This document shows positions 63,801-64,000 of a DNA stretch of 64,000 nt, one piece after another. The notes under the pieces were generated by a model. That model was not told where the DNA came from. It did no database searches and saw nothing but the letters and a program-made list of their open reading frames with translations. A program made the position numbers and the translations under genes. Within the stretch, counting starts at the first letter, position 1, and each line of letters begins with the position of its first letter. This DNA is from Phytophthora sp. 'mugwort' (Eukaryota > Oomycota > Peronosporomycetes > Peronosporales > Peronosporaceae). The stretch spans positions 3,534,001 through 3,598,000 of the forward strand of contig JAUCEF010000011.1 of NCBI GenBank assembly GCA_033558025.1, given 5' to 3'.

Positions 63801-64000
63801 TTAAATCCTCCACGTTACCTGATAAATGGTACTGCTCAATGAATCACTGGGATCCGTCTCATGCCAAGTGCAGCGTGCCAGAAGAAGCAGATCAAGAGCC
63901 ATTAGCTTTGCCACCTCATCCTGGTTCGCAGTGGCACAAAGGCGGAGGTCATAAAGGTCAACGAACAAGACGAGGCAAACTCAGCTACTCGGAGCTGCTC
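60876..64000 (+). CDS. PHD and triple CW zinc-finger chromatin protein (partial)
   Basis: The gene runs off the right edge. Exon 1 is 60876-61097 (74 codons, Ser/Asp-rich start), followed by an intron of 74 bases ending in a T-rich tract and TTAG. Exon 2 is open from 61172 to 64000 (943 codons so far). It begins with a cluster of PHD-type zinc fingers: ICVVCEREGEDLVVCAGPC..FHVGCL, CRALSCGKFYHQDC..CPLHTC and CAGCNQSG..RCPVAYHAKCL. A long Lys- and Ser-rich disordered stretch follows, including a run of about 12 Lys at 61866-61906. Three CW domains follow, at about 62815-62935 (WVQCDSCKKWR), 63228-63350 (WVQCESTQCGKWR) and 63750-63880 (WAQCEKCNKWR), each closing with W-Y-C and a last Cys. PHD and CW domains read histone H3 lysine methylation, so a nuclear role is likely. 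This layout suggests an NSD/ASHH2-like methyltransferase with a SET domain beyond the edge, which cannot be seen. Confidence 0.85.

Overview
The window looks like nuclear DNA of an oomycete, most probably a Phytophthora or close Peronosporales relative. This is inferred from gene content and style, not from any database search. Genes are mostly intron-poor, and the few introns are short (about 60-80 bases, GT-AG). Several genes belong to oomycete-type families: a mucin-like acidic repeat protein of the CAR type, TKL receptor kinases, WRKY19-like CX4C zinc-finger proteins, short-unit ankyrin proteins and a CW/PHD protein. Several genes have a YCAYTYY initiator just upstream. Decayed Tc1, pogo, hAT, Harbinger, MULE-like and Ty3/gypsy elements fill the gaps.

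Layout. 179-1748: a Tc1 element with about 210-base inverted ends and a broken transposase. 2474-8554: a tandem pair of LRR receptor kinases (TKL), each of 8 exons with matching exon sizes; the second copy carries an in-frame TGA. 9639-12387: two paralogous zinc-finger genes, tail to tail. 13947-19500: a secreted GPI-type protein, a four-helix membrane protein and a large Thr/Glu-rich mucin-like secreted protein with 63-base repeats. 20767-24669: an F-box-like/LRR protein and a patatin-like phospholipase with a one-base frameshift.

26400-44000 is a transposon graveyard. Elements are nested in one another: pogo split by hAT and chromodomain-gypsy remnants; a 9-bp-TSD MULE-like element holding a smaller MITE; Harbinger remnants and one nearly complete two-gene Harbinger element; gypsy pol pieces; and two identical-length LTRs in opposite orientation. 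No intact host gene was recognised there.

45106-64000 returns to gene-rich sequence: a PDZ-PDZ-DUSP protein, a secreted alpha-carbonic anhydrase, an ankyrin protein, the ERAD ubiquitin ligase HRD1 (5 exons), a PX plus sphingomyelinase-like (EEP) protein, a further pogo relic, and the first about 1,017 codons of a PHD plus triple-CW chromatin protein that runs off the right edge.

The host genes do not form one pathway. Two themes recur: surface or secreted proteins (receptor kinases, GPI protein, mucin-like protein, carbonic anhydrase) and membrane-lipid or ubiquitin functions (patatin, PX-EEP, HRD1, DUSP). No tRNA, rRNA, CRISPR array or bacterial-type operon was seen.
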